Source: Halobacteriales archaeon QS_9_68_42
GTDB lineage: Archaea > Halobacteriota > Halobacteria > Halobacteriales > Haloarculaceae
Length of the DNA: 10,689 nucleotides
Direction: 5' to 3'
NCBI GenBank assembly: GCA_003022905.1
Contig: PXSE01000060.1
Location: 1-10,689, forward strand
Part shown: positions 1 to 6,367 of the stretch, piece by piece
How the letters are laid out: every line of letters begins with the position of its first letter
How positions within the stretch are numbered: position 1 is the stretch's first letter
The notes under the pieces: model-generated
What the model was told of the DNA's origin: nothing
Seen by the model: the letters and a program-made list of their open reading frames with translations, nothing else
The model's database searches: none
Position numbers and translations under genes: made by a program

Positions 1-262
1 AGCGGTCAGTTACTACGAACGAAACGAGGTCGTCCCCGACGGCGGATGCATTTCTGCTGCTGAAGACATCATTACGGACCGAATAGACGCAGCCCTCTCG
101 ATGAGGGACGACATAGATCGCATCCGTTCGCTCGTAGAGGGAGACGCCGGCTGGGACCGAATCGAATCAATCGAGACCGTCAGTCCGGACTACGAGTGGG
201 TGTACGACATCGAAGTCGAAGGAACACACACGTACCTCTCGAACAACGTTATCTCGCACAAC
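1..262 (+). other. C-terminal part of intein 1 in mcm (Walker A site)
   Basis: The last 87 residues of an intein. It ends in the classical splice junction His-Asn followed by extein Ser (H 257-259, N 260-262, S 263-265), preceded by the usual C-terminal block (EWVYDIEVEGTHTYLSNN). The following extein SQLLQYIRN is the sequence just after the Walker A lysine of MCM, so the insertion splits the P-loop (GK/S), a known intein site in archaeal MCM/CDC21 proteins. GC is about 55% (hand count, 1-120 and 181-240), well below the surrounding genes. The N-terminal splicing half and any endonuclease domain lie upstream and cannot be judged. Confidence 0.93.
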
Positions 263-2935
263 TCACAGCTACTGCAGTACATCCGCAACCTCGCCCCTCG
301 CTCCGTCTACACCTCGGGCAAGGGTTCATCCGCCGCAGGACTTACCGCTGCCGCTGTTAGAGACGACTTCGGCGACGGGCAGCAGTGGACGCTAGAGGCC
401 GGGGCCCTGGTGTTAGCCGACCAGGGTATCGCGGCAGTCGACGAGCTAGATAAGATGGATTCGTCGGACCGAAGCGCCCTCCACGAGGGGCTCGAACAGC
501 AGTCCTACCACCCAGACACGGAGATCCTGCTCTCGGACGGCAGACGGGTCGAAATCGGCGAGTTCGTTGACGGACGGATGGAGGCGTCCCCGGAGGCGGT
601 CGTCGACGGCGTCGACTGCGAAATCCTGCCGGTCGACGGCGTCGGCGTCCACTCGGTCGATTTCGAGGAAAACGAGACGGGAAAGTTCCCGGTTGACCGC
701 GTGAGCCGACACGAGGCGCCCGAGGAGTTCGTCCGCGTGACGTTCTCGAACGGTCGAGAGGTGACCGTGACGCCCGAGCACCCCATGTTCGTCGACGATG
801 GGGGCGAGGTCGGCACGGTCGAGGCCCGCGACATCGAGGAGGGCGCGTTCGTGCCGGCGCCGCGGAAACTGCCGAACTCGAGTGCGGCGGTCGAACTCGA
901 CGGCGAGCGGCAGGTCGGCAAGGAGAAGGACATGGACCTGCCCGAGACGCTGTCCGGCGACCTCGCAGAGGCCCTCGGCTTCTTGATCGCGGAGGGCCAC
1001 TCGTATGCGGGGTCGGCCCACGAGATCGGGTTCTCCAACCAGGACGGCCGGCTACTGGAGCGGATGGACCGCCTGATGACGTCGGTGTTCGGCGTCGAGA
1101 GCACCGACACGACCGACGGGGCCGGGACCGTGACGAAGCGGTGGGTGTCGACCAAACTGTACCGCTGGTTCGAGCGGAACGTCCCCGAGGTCATGCACAC
1201 CGCCCGGGACAAGCGGATTCCGGCGCGGGTACTCGGCGCCTCCGAGGAGGAAATCCGACGGTTCCTCGTCGGCGCGTTCGCCGGCGACGGCGGCGTCGAG
1301 AGCGAGGCGATGTCCTTCTCGACGGCCTCGGAGGGGCTGTCCCGTGATTACGCCGACGCGCTGTCGAAGGTCGGCGTCGCTTCCCGTATCCACCACGACT
1401 CTGCCGAGGATTCGTGGAAGGTGTACGTGATGGGCGACTCGACGGAACGGTTCGTCGAGCGGGTGGTCGACCCCGCCGACGACCGGCACGGCGAGGCCGT
1501 CGCGTTCGCCGAGCGGAGCAATGAGACGCCCCGCCACCACGACGTCCTGCCGACGAGCGCCGCGCGGGAGATTCGGAACCTCCGGAGGTTGCTTGGCCTC
1601 CGTCTCACCGGCGGGTTCCGGCCCCACCTCGACGAGGGCTACGGCGTCCAGGTCGAGACAGTCGAGGCGGAGCTCGACGCCCTCCGCGGACGCGTCGACG
1701 AAATAGAAGCCGCGTTGCGCGACGCCGACGACCTCGCAACGGTTCGCGACGCCGCCGGCTGGTCGTGCCGGCAACTCGCGGAGCGTCTCGACGGCGAGAC
1801 AACGAGTTCCGTCAGCTACGCCGAGAACGGAGGGTACGACGCCGAACGACGGACAGACCTAGCTAACCGCGCCCGTACAGCCGTCCTCGGTGCTCTCGAG
1901 GAGTTCGACCGCCGCGCCGACGCCCTCGAAGAGCGGTGTGACCTCCGGTTCTACCGCGTCCGCGAGGTCGAGACGATTCCGAACGCGGGCGACGACGCCT
2001 GCGAGTGGGTGTACGACGTGACCGTTGAGCCGACGAACACGTTCGTCAGCCAGGGCGTCGTACTGCACAACTCCATCAGCGTCTCCAAGGCAGGGATCAA
2101 CGCTACCCTTAAGGCCAGATGCTCATTACTGGGGGCAGCAAACCCGAAATACGGCCGCTTCGACCAGTACGAACCCATCGGCGAACAAATAGATCTGGAG
2201 CCGGCGCTCATCTCGCGGTTCGACCTCATCTTCACGGTCACCGACGAACCCGACACGGAAGAGGACGCGAACCTCGCAGAGCACATCATCAACACGAACT
2301 ACGCGGGCGAGTTGCACACCCACCGGGAAAACACGGCCACCTCGAACGTGACCCAGGAGGAGGTCGACAACGTCACCGAGGAGGTGGAGCCGGCCATCGA
2401 CGCCGAGTTGCTCCGGAAGTACGTCGCCTACGCCAAGCGGAACTGCTACCCGACAATGACCGAGGAGGCCAAAAGCGAGATACGAGACTTCTACGTCGAC
2501 ATGCGGGCGGAGGGCCAGGGCGAGGACGCCCCGGTGCCGGTGACGGCGCGGAAGCTGGAGGCGCTGGTGCGGCTGGCGGAGGCGTCGGCCCGGATGCGGC
2601 TATCGGACACCGTCGAGGCCGAGGACGCCGAGCGGGTCATCGACATCGTGCGGTCGTGTCTCCAGGACATCGGCGTCGACCCCGAGACCGGCGAGTTCGA
2701 CGCCGACGTCGTCGAGACGGGCCAGTCCAAGAGCCAACGCGACCGCATCAAGAACATCAAGACGCTCATCAGCGACGTCGAGGAGGAGTACGACGAGGGC
2801 GCGCCGCGCGAGGAGGTGCTGGACCGCGCCGAAGAGATGGGTATGGAGCGCTCGAAGGCCGAACACGAGATCGAGAAACTGCGGCAGAAGGGCGACGTGT
2901 ACGAGCCACAGACCGACCACCTCCGGACCGTCTGA
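1..2935 (+). CDS. mcm: Replicative DNA helicase MCM, 5'-partial, with two inteins
   Basis: MCM is the hexameric AAA+ helicase that unwinds DNA at the archaeal fork. The frame is open to the window edge, so the true start lies upstream; the ATG at 101 is inside an intein and is not a start. Host (extein) protein is encoded by 263-502 and 2072-2935. The first begins with the Ser after the Walker A Lys and carries Walker B (DELDKM, Asp at 440-442). The second has sensor 1 (LGAANP, Asn at 2141-2143), the arginine finger (SRFDL, Arg at 2216-2218), a sensor 2 region (TARKLEALVRLAEA) and a C-terminal winged helix (about 2710-2935). The N-terminal DNA-binding domain and Walker A are outside the window. 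The stop overlaps the next start (TGATG). Extein next to both inteins has lower GC than the distal extein. Identity is certain; functional MCM requires removal of both inteins. Confidence 0.97.
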   Translation, partial: AVSYYERNEVVPDGGCISAAEDIITDRIDAALSMRDDIDRIRSLVEGDAGWDRIESIETVSPDYEWVYDIEVEGTHTYLSNNVISHNSQLLQYIRNLAPRSVYTSGKGSSAAGLTAAAVRDDFGDGQQWTLEAGALVLADQGIAAVDELDKMDSSDRSALHEGLEQQSYHPDTEILLSDGRRVEIGEFVDGRMEASPEAVVDGVDCEILPVDGVGVHSVDFEENETGKFPVDRVSRHEAPEEFVRVTFSNGREVTVTPEHPMFVDDGGEVGTVEARDIEEGAFVPAPRKLPNSSAAVELDGERQVGKEKDMDLPETLSGDLAEALGFLIAEGHSYAGSAHEIGFSNQDGRLLERMDRLMTSVFGVESTDTTDGAGTVTKRWVSTKLYRWFERNVPEVMHTARDKRIPARVLGASEEEIRRFLVGAFAGDGGVESEAMSFSTASEGLSRDYADALSKVGVASRIHHDSAEDSWKVYVMGDSTERFVERVVDPADDRHGEAVAFAERSNETPRHHDVLPTSAAREIRNLRRLLGLRLTGGFRPHLDEGYGVQVETVEAELDALRGRVDEIEAALRDADDLATVRDAAGWSCRQLAERLDGETTSSVSYAENGGYDAERRTDLANRARTAVLGALEEFDRRADALEERCDLRFYRVREVETIPNAGDDACEWVYDVTVEPTNTFVSQGVVLHNSISVSKAGINATLKARCSLLGAANPKYGRFDQYEPIGEQIDLEPALISRFDLIFTVTDEPDTEEDANLAEHIINTNYAGELHTHRENTATSNVTQEEVDNVTEEVEPAIDAELLRKYVAYAKRNCYPTMTEEAKSEIRDFYVDMRAEGQGEDAPVPVTARKLEALVRLAEASARMRLSDTVEAEDAERVIDIVRSCLQDIGVDPETGEFDADVVETGQSKSQRDRIKNIKTLISDVEEEYDEGAPREEVLDRAEEMGMERSKAEHEIEKLRQKGDVYEPQTDHLRTV
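503..2071 (+). other. Complete intein 2 in mcm with LAGLIDADG homing endonuclease
   Basis: A 523-residue in-frame intein between extein residues EQQ and SISVSKAGI, at the base of the presensor-1 hairpin of the AAA+ core. It starts with Ser rather than Cys (SYHPDTEILLSDG resembles block A), has the block B TxxH motif (TPEH, 770-781), and ends VVLHN before extein Ser (2069-2074). The two dodecapeptide endonuclease motifs are present: LGFLIAEG at 974-997 (acidic residue 992-994) and VGAFAGDGG at about 1271-1297 (Asp 1286-1288). A later segment around 1745-1840 (WSCRQLAERLDG) looks like a helix-turn-helix that could add DNA recognition. No internal stop or frameshift is seen, so splicing and homing both look possible. 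GC is about 70%, unlike the intein 1 tail, which suggests a different history or longer residence. Confidence 0.93.
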
Positions 2936-3189
2936 TGGACCGTATCGCCGCACTCCGGCAGATAGAGGACGCGCTGGCGGACCTCGAGGCCGGTGAGGCC
3001 GACCTCGAGGCCTGCGAGCAACGGGTGCGGGCGACGGTTCGGACGTTCGCAACGGAGTTCGACGGCGAGTTGGCGGCCTACCGCGCCGACAGCGGGGCGG
3101 TCGTGCTCGCGGACTCCGAGCGGGCGGCCCGCCGTCGGGTCCGCGAGCTGACCGGCGCCGAGACACCGACCGTCGAGCGCCTGGACTGA
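2935..3189 (+). CDS. Small uncharacterised protein coupled to mcm
   Basis: An 84-residue, mostly helical and acidic protein that I recognise only as a haloarchaeal hypothetical. Its ATG overlaps the mcm stop codon (TGATG, 2933-2937), so it is almost certainly co-transcribed and translationally coupled with mcm. The first 45 residues (RIAALRQIEDALADLEAGEA and onward) look like a helical or short coiled-coil segment, followed by a more mixed region (GAVVLADSERAARRRVRELTG). It has no cysteine pair, nucleotide-binding motif, signal peptide or membrane segment. The tight overlap suggests a role tied to MCM or replication, but that is inference from position. The same frame stays open upstream as a shadow of mcm; the ATG at 2935 is the natural start. 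Confidence 0.8.
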   Translation: MDRIAALRQIEDALADLEAGEADLEACEQRVRATVRTFATEFDGELAAYRADSGAVVLADSERAARRRVRELTGAETPTVERLD

Positions 3190-3190
3190 C

Positions 3191-3201
3191 GTTAAATTTA
3201 C
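3191..3201 (+). promoter_or_regulatory. TATA box for the 112-residue gene
   Basis: The AT-rich element GTTAAATTTAC is centred about 31 bases before the ATG at 3227, in otherwise GC-rich DNA and just after the previous stop. This is the spacing of an archaeal TATA box driving a leaderless transcript, so a second transcript probably starts here, separate from mcm read-through. Confidence 0.65.
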
Positions 3202-3226
3202 ATTCCAGAGCGCAAGAAATTATCGC

Positions 3227-3565
3227 ATGCTGCTAGTGGTGACGTACTCGAAGGGCGCGCGGACCTCGCTGCGGAACGTCTGCCGGACCCACGAGGAGAC
3301 GGTGGTGCGGCGGTTCGGACGGGTGGCGCTCCTCGCCGAGACCGAACACGGCGCGTTCCTGGCGCTGCGGCTCCGCGAGAAACATCCCGATGACGTCCAA
3401 CTGGAGCGAACTGAGCCGTTCAACGAGTTCCGCGATGCCCCCGAGGCGACCAGGGAGGCCGCGGCCGACTATGAGGCGCGGGAGAACCGGAACGTGTCCT
3501 ACCAGAAGTTCGCCGCCGGCCGGTCGCATCCGTCGCCGGCGGCGCTGAAACGACGGGAACTGTGA
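3227..3565 (+). CDS. Uncharacterised haloarchaeal protein, 112 residues
   Basis: I recognise no named family. The N-terminal half (LLVVTYSKGARTSLRNVC and then VVRRFGRVALLAETEHGAFLALRLREKH) has the alternation of a small alpha/beta fold. The C-terminal third is polar and basic (NVSYQKFAAGRSHPSPAALKRREL) and may be flexible or contact nucleic acid. No catalytic motif, membrane segment or zinc ligand set is evident. The start at 3227 is supported by a TATA box about 31 bases upstream with no room for a ribosome binding site, hence leaderless. Its stop overlaps the GTG start of the next gene by four bases (GTGA, 3562-3565), so the two are probably one operon and may act together. Confidence 0.8.
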   Translation: MLLVVTYSKGARTSLRNVCRTHEETVVRRFGRVALLAETEHGAFLALRLREKHPDDVQLERTEPFNEFRDAPEATREAAADYEARENRNVSYQKFAAGRSHPSPAALKRREL

Positions 3566-4233
3566 GCCTCTACAATCAGGTCGCCGTCGTCGCGCCCGGG
3601 ATGTCGCTGGACCGGCGGCGCCTGCTGGCGGCGACGGCGCGGTCGACCGGCGCGACCACGAGCGTCGACGGGGAACTCCGCGTAGCGCGGGACCGACTGG
3701 CGGGAATTGAGGCGCCGGTCCCGTCGCCGGCCGAGGCTCGGCGGCGGGTCGCGGAGACGGAGGCCGACCTCGAGCGACAGCGCGAGCGGGTGGCCGCGCT
3801 GCGGGGACGGCTCCAAGTGGCCGACGGAGCGGCCGCCGAGTCCGAGTCTGAGTACGAGGCGGCGGTCCGGGAGCTGTCGGAGGTGGAGACGGAGCACCTC
3901 GCGGCCAGAGAGCGCCTCGAGGCGGCCCGACGGCAGGCGCGGGCCGCCCGCGACCAGCGGGAGCGCAGACTGAGGTTGCAGGACCGGGTCGACAACCTCA
4001 AGCGGACCGCGCGGGCGGAGCTCGTCGAGACGATTCGACCGGCCGTCGACGATGTCGTGCCGGCGGTTCCGGGGTCGGCGGCGTCGACCGTCGCGGAGGC
4101 GGCGCCGGTGACCGCCGCGCTCGCGGCCGTCCGAGTCGGAACGCTCCGGGTCCCGCCCGTGCTAGCGTGTCGGCGCTTCGAGGGCGCCGCGAGCGCCGAG
4201 AGCTGGCTCGGAACGCCAGTCGTCCGGCTGTAG
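3562..4233 (+). CDS. Uncharacterised coiled-coil protein, 223 residues
   Basis: Starts with GTG overlapping the previous stop by four bases, a coupling arrangement; an in-frame ATG at 3601 is the alternative start (210 residues). Residues about 55-150 are rich in Arg, Glu, Ala and Leu with heptad-like spacing (ADLERQRERVAALRGRL, LEAARRQARAARDQRERR), which predicts a long coiled coil. It is followed by a Val/Ala/Pro-rich part with two short hydrophobic stretches (VTAALAAVRVGTLRVPPVLA) that look more like a small folded domain than membrane spans. No ATPase head or zinc hook is visible, so it is not an SMC or Rad50. A structural or adaptor role is possible, but no function can be assigned. It is not a family I recognise. 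Confidence 0.78.
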   Translation: MSLYNQVAVVAPGMSLDRRRLLAATARSTGATTSVDGELRVARDRLAGIEAPVPSPAEARRRVAETEADLERQRERVAALRGRLQVADGAAAESESEYEAAVRELSEVETEHLAARERLEAARRQARAARDQRERRLRLQDRVDNLKRTARAELVETIRPAVDDVVPAVPGSAASTVAEAAPVTAALAAVRVGTLRVPPVLACRRFEGAASAESWLGTPVVRL

Positions 4234-4241
4234 TTTATCAC
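4232..4241 (+). promoter_or_regulatory. TATA box for the 182-residue gene
   Basis: AGTTTATCAC lies right on the stop codon of the coiled-coil gene and is centred about 28 bases before the ATG at 4264, the archaeal TATA spacing for a leaderless start. The spacer is GC-rich with no clear ribosome binding site next to the ATG. Confidence 0.6.
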
Positions 4242-4263
4242 GGAGGGGGCGGCCAATCACGGT

Positions 4264-4812
4264 ATGCCGACCGTTTCGACCGCGACCGTCGAGGCCGACG
4301 GCGTGGCGCTCGTCGAGGTCCGGGTGGCCGCCGACCGCCCCCACCGCGTGCGACTCGACGTCCGCTCCGGCGGGCCGGTGTGGCCGCCCCGCGACCACGG
4401 TACCGACACGCGATGGGAGGATGGAGCCGTGACGCTCCGGGTCGGTCCCGGCCCGTCGGGTCTCGGGTTCGCGACGCCGAGCGACCCCGAGACGGTGGCG
4501 GTGACGCTCGACGACGCCGAACCGCTCAACGAGGAACTCCCGGAGGGCGTCGAGGCGTGGGTCGAACGGGTGCGACGGCGGGTCGCCACGGCGGAACGGG
4601 TCGCCGAGGCCGACGACCTCCGGTCGGCGACGGCGGCGGTCGCGGCCCTCGGCGGTCTCGCCGAGGTCGAACGACTGGCGGCGGCGCTGGCCTGCGACCG
4701 ACGGCTCCTGTCGCGGGTCGACATCGCGCCCGAGGAGCTGTGCGAGCGGGCCGACGAGGTCGCGGTGCCCGCCGCGACGCTCGCGCGGGTGGCCACCGCC
4801 GGCCGTGAGTAG
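4264..4812 (+). CDS. Uncharacterised haloarchaeal protein, 182 residues
   Basis: The protein has two parts. Residues 1-80 alternate hydrophobic and polar residues like a beta-sandwich (VALVEVRVAADRPHRVRLDV, SGGPVWPPRDHG, VTLRVGPGPSGLGFATP). Residues about 90-180 are helical (GVEAWVERVRRRVATAERV, GLAEVERLAAALACDRRLL). The domain boundary falls near the acidic loop DDAEPLNEELPEG. No catalytic residues, membrane helices or secretion signal are visible. Its own TATA box 28 bases upstream supports the start at 4264. It is the last of four small genes following mcm and faces the minus-strand TFB gene, with 89 bases between their stops in which I see no T-rich terminator. Function unknown. Confidence 0.78.
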   Translation: MPTVSTATVEADGVALVEVRVAADRPHRVRLDVRSGGPVWPPRDHGTDTRWEDGAVTLRVGPGPSGLGFATPSDPETVAVTLDDAEPLNEELPEGVEAWVERVRRRVATAERVAEADDLRSATAAVAALGGLAEVERLAAALACDRRLLSRVDIAPEELCERADEVAVPAATLARVATAGRE

Positions 4813-4901
4813 CTGGAACAGTTCGCGAAACGGTGCCGGGAGCGCTAGAGGCGCCCGACCGGGTGCCGCGAGGGGGTGTTCGCGGGACTCGACTGGTAGC
4901 G

Positions 4902-5696
4902 TCAGTCTCGGAGTTCCCGGTAGGAGTTCCGGACCGTCACGGCGGAGACGCCGGCAACGTTGCTCACCTCGGCCTGCGTCAGGTCAACCCCGGTCTCCCG
5001 GGCGGCGGTGTACAGACAGGCCGCGGCGACCCCGCTGGGGTTGCGGCCGGCCACGAGGCCGCTGTCGGTGGCCCGTTCGGCGAGTTCCCGCGCCAGCCGC
5101 TCGGTCTTTTTGGGGGCGTCCAGTCTCGAGGCGAACCGCGCGAGGTACTCCTCGGGGTCGATGGGGCCGGTCGGCAGCCCCAGCGTGCGGTTCATCGCGT
5201 CATAGGCGGCGTCGAGTTCGGCGTCCGTGGCGGCGGCGACAGCCACCACCTCATCTCTCGTCCGGGCGACGGAGGCCGTCCGGCAGACGGCGTAGACGGC
5301 CGCCGCGGCGAACCCCTCGATGGAGCGGCCCTGCAGCAGGTTCTCGTTCTGTGCGGACTCGAAGAGAACGCAGGCACGCTCCCGGAGGCTATCGGGGAGT
5401 TCGAGCTGGCCCGTCAGCCGCCGGATCTCGGTGAAGCCGTACACCTGGTTGCGCTCCCGCTTCGTGCCGATGTGGGCGCGCTTGTGCTGGCGCCGCATCC
5501 GGGCGACCCGGCGCCGCTTGCGCCCCCCGCACCGCTCGGGGTCGGTCGCGTCGTCGGCGAAGGAGCGCCACTCCGGGCCGCGGTCGATGGCGTCCTCGTC
5601 GATGACGAGACCGCACTCGCTGCAGACGGTCTCGGTGTCGGTGCGCCGTAGCCGCCCCTCGCACTCGGGGCAGGCTTGTCGTGTCACTGCGCTCAT
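4902..5696 (-). CDS. tfb: Short, divergent transcription initiation factor TFB
   Basis: TFB (the archaeal TFIIB) joins TBP-bound promoter DNA to RNA polymerase. The 264-residue protein has an N-terminal zinc ribbon (C9, C12, C25, C28: CPEC and CSEC), the conserved IDRGPEWRSF segment, and two cyclin-like repeats (about 80-172 and 175-264). The second ends in the BRE-recognition helix-turn-helix (TQAEVSNVAGVSAVTVRNSY). TFBs are usually around 310-330 residues. Here residues 47-80 between ribbon and core are a short, strongly basic stretch (RKRRRVARMRRQHKRAH), and the usual GAPTT and MHDKGL(T/S)T motifs of the B-reader and B-linker are absent. The ATG at 5696 is chosen because it directly precedes the ribbon and has a TATA box 32 bases upstream; the frame continues to 5816 but only through promoter DNA. 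Probably one of several TFB paralogues. Confidence 0.93.
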   Translation of the reverse strand: MSAVTRQACPECEGRLRRTDTETVCSECGLVIDEDAIDRGPEWRSFADDATDPERCGGRKRRRVARMRRQHKRAHIGTKRERNQVYGFTEIRRLTGQLELPDSLRERACVLFESAQNENLLQGRSIEGFAAAAVYAVCRTASVARTRDEVVAVAAATDAELDAAYDAMNRTLGLPTGPIDPEEYLARFASRLDAPKKTERLARELAERATDSGLVAGRNPSGVAAACLYTAARETGVDLTQAEVSNVAGVSAVTVRNSYRELRD

Positions 5697-5721
5697 CACG
5701 TGTGAAGGTTGGTCCGGACGG

Positions 5722-5734
5722 TACTTGAAAAAAC
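5722..5734 (-). promoter_or_regulatory. TATA-like element of the TFB gene
   Basis: Read on the minus strand, TTTTTTCAAGTAC is centred about 32 bases before the TFB ATG at 5696. It is the only AT-rich run there and supports a start at or just before that ATG. Confidence 0.5.
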
Positions 5735-5760
5735 ACCGAGCGAGCGTGAAACGAGGCCTT

Positions 5761-5793
5761 CTCGGCCGGCCGAGCGTACCGGTAACCGGTACG
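5761..5793. promoter_or_regulatory. Two abutting perfect palindromes in a divergent promoter region
   Basis: CTCGGCCGGCCGAG (5761-5774) is a perfect 14-base palindrome. It is directly followed by CGTACCGGTAACCGGTACG (5775-5793), a perfect 9-1-9 inverted repeat. The pair lies between the TATA boxes of the two divergent genes, 65-97 bases upstream of the TFB start and 77-109 bases upstream of the start at 5870. This is a plausible binding site for one or two dimeric regulators acting on either gene. Confidence 0.6.
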
Positions 5794-5837
5794 TTCCGAG
5801 TCGGATGATCTACCACATCCGTTCATCTCTGGGAAGG

Positions 5838-5848
5838 TTTAATTAATA
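5838..5848 (+). promoter_or_regulatory. Strong TATA box for the 165-residue gene
   Basis: TTTAATTAATA is the most AT-rich element of the intergenic region and is centred 27 bases before the ATG at 5870. It is preceded by purine-rich GGGAAGG as a possible BRE. It predicts a leaderless or nearly leaderless transcript. Confidence 0.75.
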
Positions 5849-5869
5849 AGGAGCCAAACAGTTCCGAAC

Positions 5870-6367
5870 ATGACGCTGTCGGACATCGCCGCGGGGCTGG
5901 AGGTGACCGCCGAGCAGTGCGACCGCGGGGTCGCGACGACCGACGGGACCGGCGCGTCGCTGGCCGAGCAGCTGGCGCCGTTTGAGGCGGAGTTGCCCTG
6001 CGGGGCCGGGGCGGCCGCGACCCTCGTGGAGGCCTACGCGGAGGGAGCGAGCGTCGGCCGCGCCGCCGCCGTCGCGGAACTGCCGGAGACGACGGCCGCG
6101 AAGGCGCTGTACCTGCTGGGCGAGCCGGTCGACCCACTGACGCCGACCGCACGGCACGTCGTCAACGACTGGCTCGACGGGGCGATTCCGCGGAGCGAGG
6201 CCGAAACGCTGGCCAACGTCGGCCGCCGGGAGTTCGCCCTCGGAGCCTACGTCGCCACGCACGAACCGCTCGACGGCGCCGAGTCGGTCGTCGCCGACGC
6301 TCTCTCCGTCGGGACGGACGCCGACCCGCTGTCCGACGCCCGGAGCAGCGTCGACGACCTGCTTTAG
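5870..6367 (+). CDS. Uncharacterised protein with possible helix-turn-helix, 165 residues
   Basis: A mostly helical, alanine-rich acidic protein. Residues about 50-85 (TLVEAYAEGASVGRAAAVAELPETTAAKALYLLGE) have the pattern of a helix-turn-helix in which a putative first helix is followed by a turn and a second Ala-rich helix. The later part (RHVVNDWLDGAIPRSEAETLANVGRREFALGAYV) also looks helical. The two cysteines (17 and 44) are too far apart to suggest a metal site. The start is fixed by a strong TATA box 27 bases upstream. It is divergent from TFB across a palindromic region, and its stop overlaps the stop of the convergent MinD-like gene (TTAG, 6364-6367). A regulatory role is a guess from the possible DNA-binding motif and position; I know no named family with confidence. 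Confidence 0.78.
   Translation: MTLSDIAAGLEVTAEQCDRGVATTDGTGASLAEQLAPFEAELPCGAGAAATLVEAYAEGASVGRAAAVAELPETTAAKALYLLGEPVDPLTPTARHVVNDWLDGAIPRSEAETLANVGRREFALGAYVATHEPLDGAESVVADALSVGTDADPLSDARSSVDDLL

Noticed and set aside
101..262. ATG at 101 as start of the helicase gene
   Set aside because: It lies inside the C-terminal part of intein 1, and the same frame is open to base 2; the real start is outside the window.
2119..2934. Plus-strand open frame upstream of the 84-residue gene
   Set aside because: It overlaps well-conserved MCM motifs in another frame and encodes Arg/Gly-rich low-complexity sequence; the ATG at 2935 that overlaps the mcm stop is the natural start.
4813..4901. Possible terminator between the convergent 182-residue and TFB genes
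   Set aside because: The gap is GC-rich with no T-run and no convincing stem-loop.
4833..5651. Long plus-strand open frame (272 codons) antisense to TFB
   Set aside because: Its translation is low-complexity and matches nothing, while the minus strand encodes clear TFB domains; long antisense frames are expected at this GC content.
5697..5816. N-terminal extension of TFB to an ATG at 5816
   Set aside because: The extension translates the promoter and the palindromes; the zinc ribbon begins right after the ATG at 5696, which has a TATA box at proper spacing.
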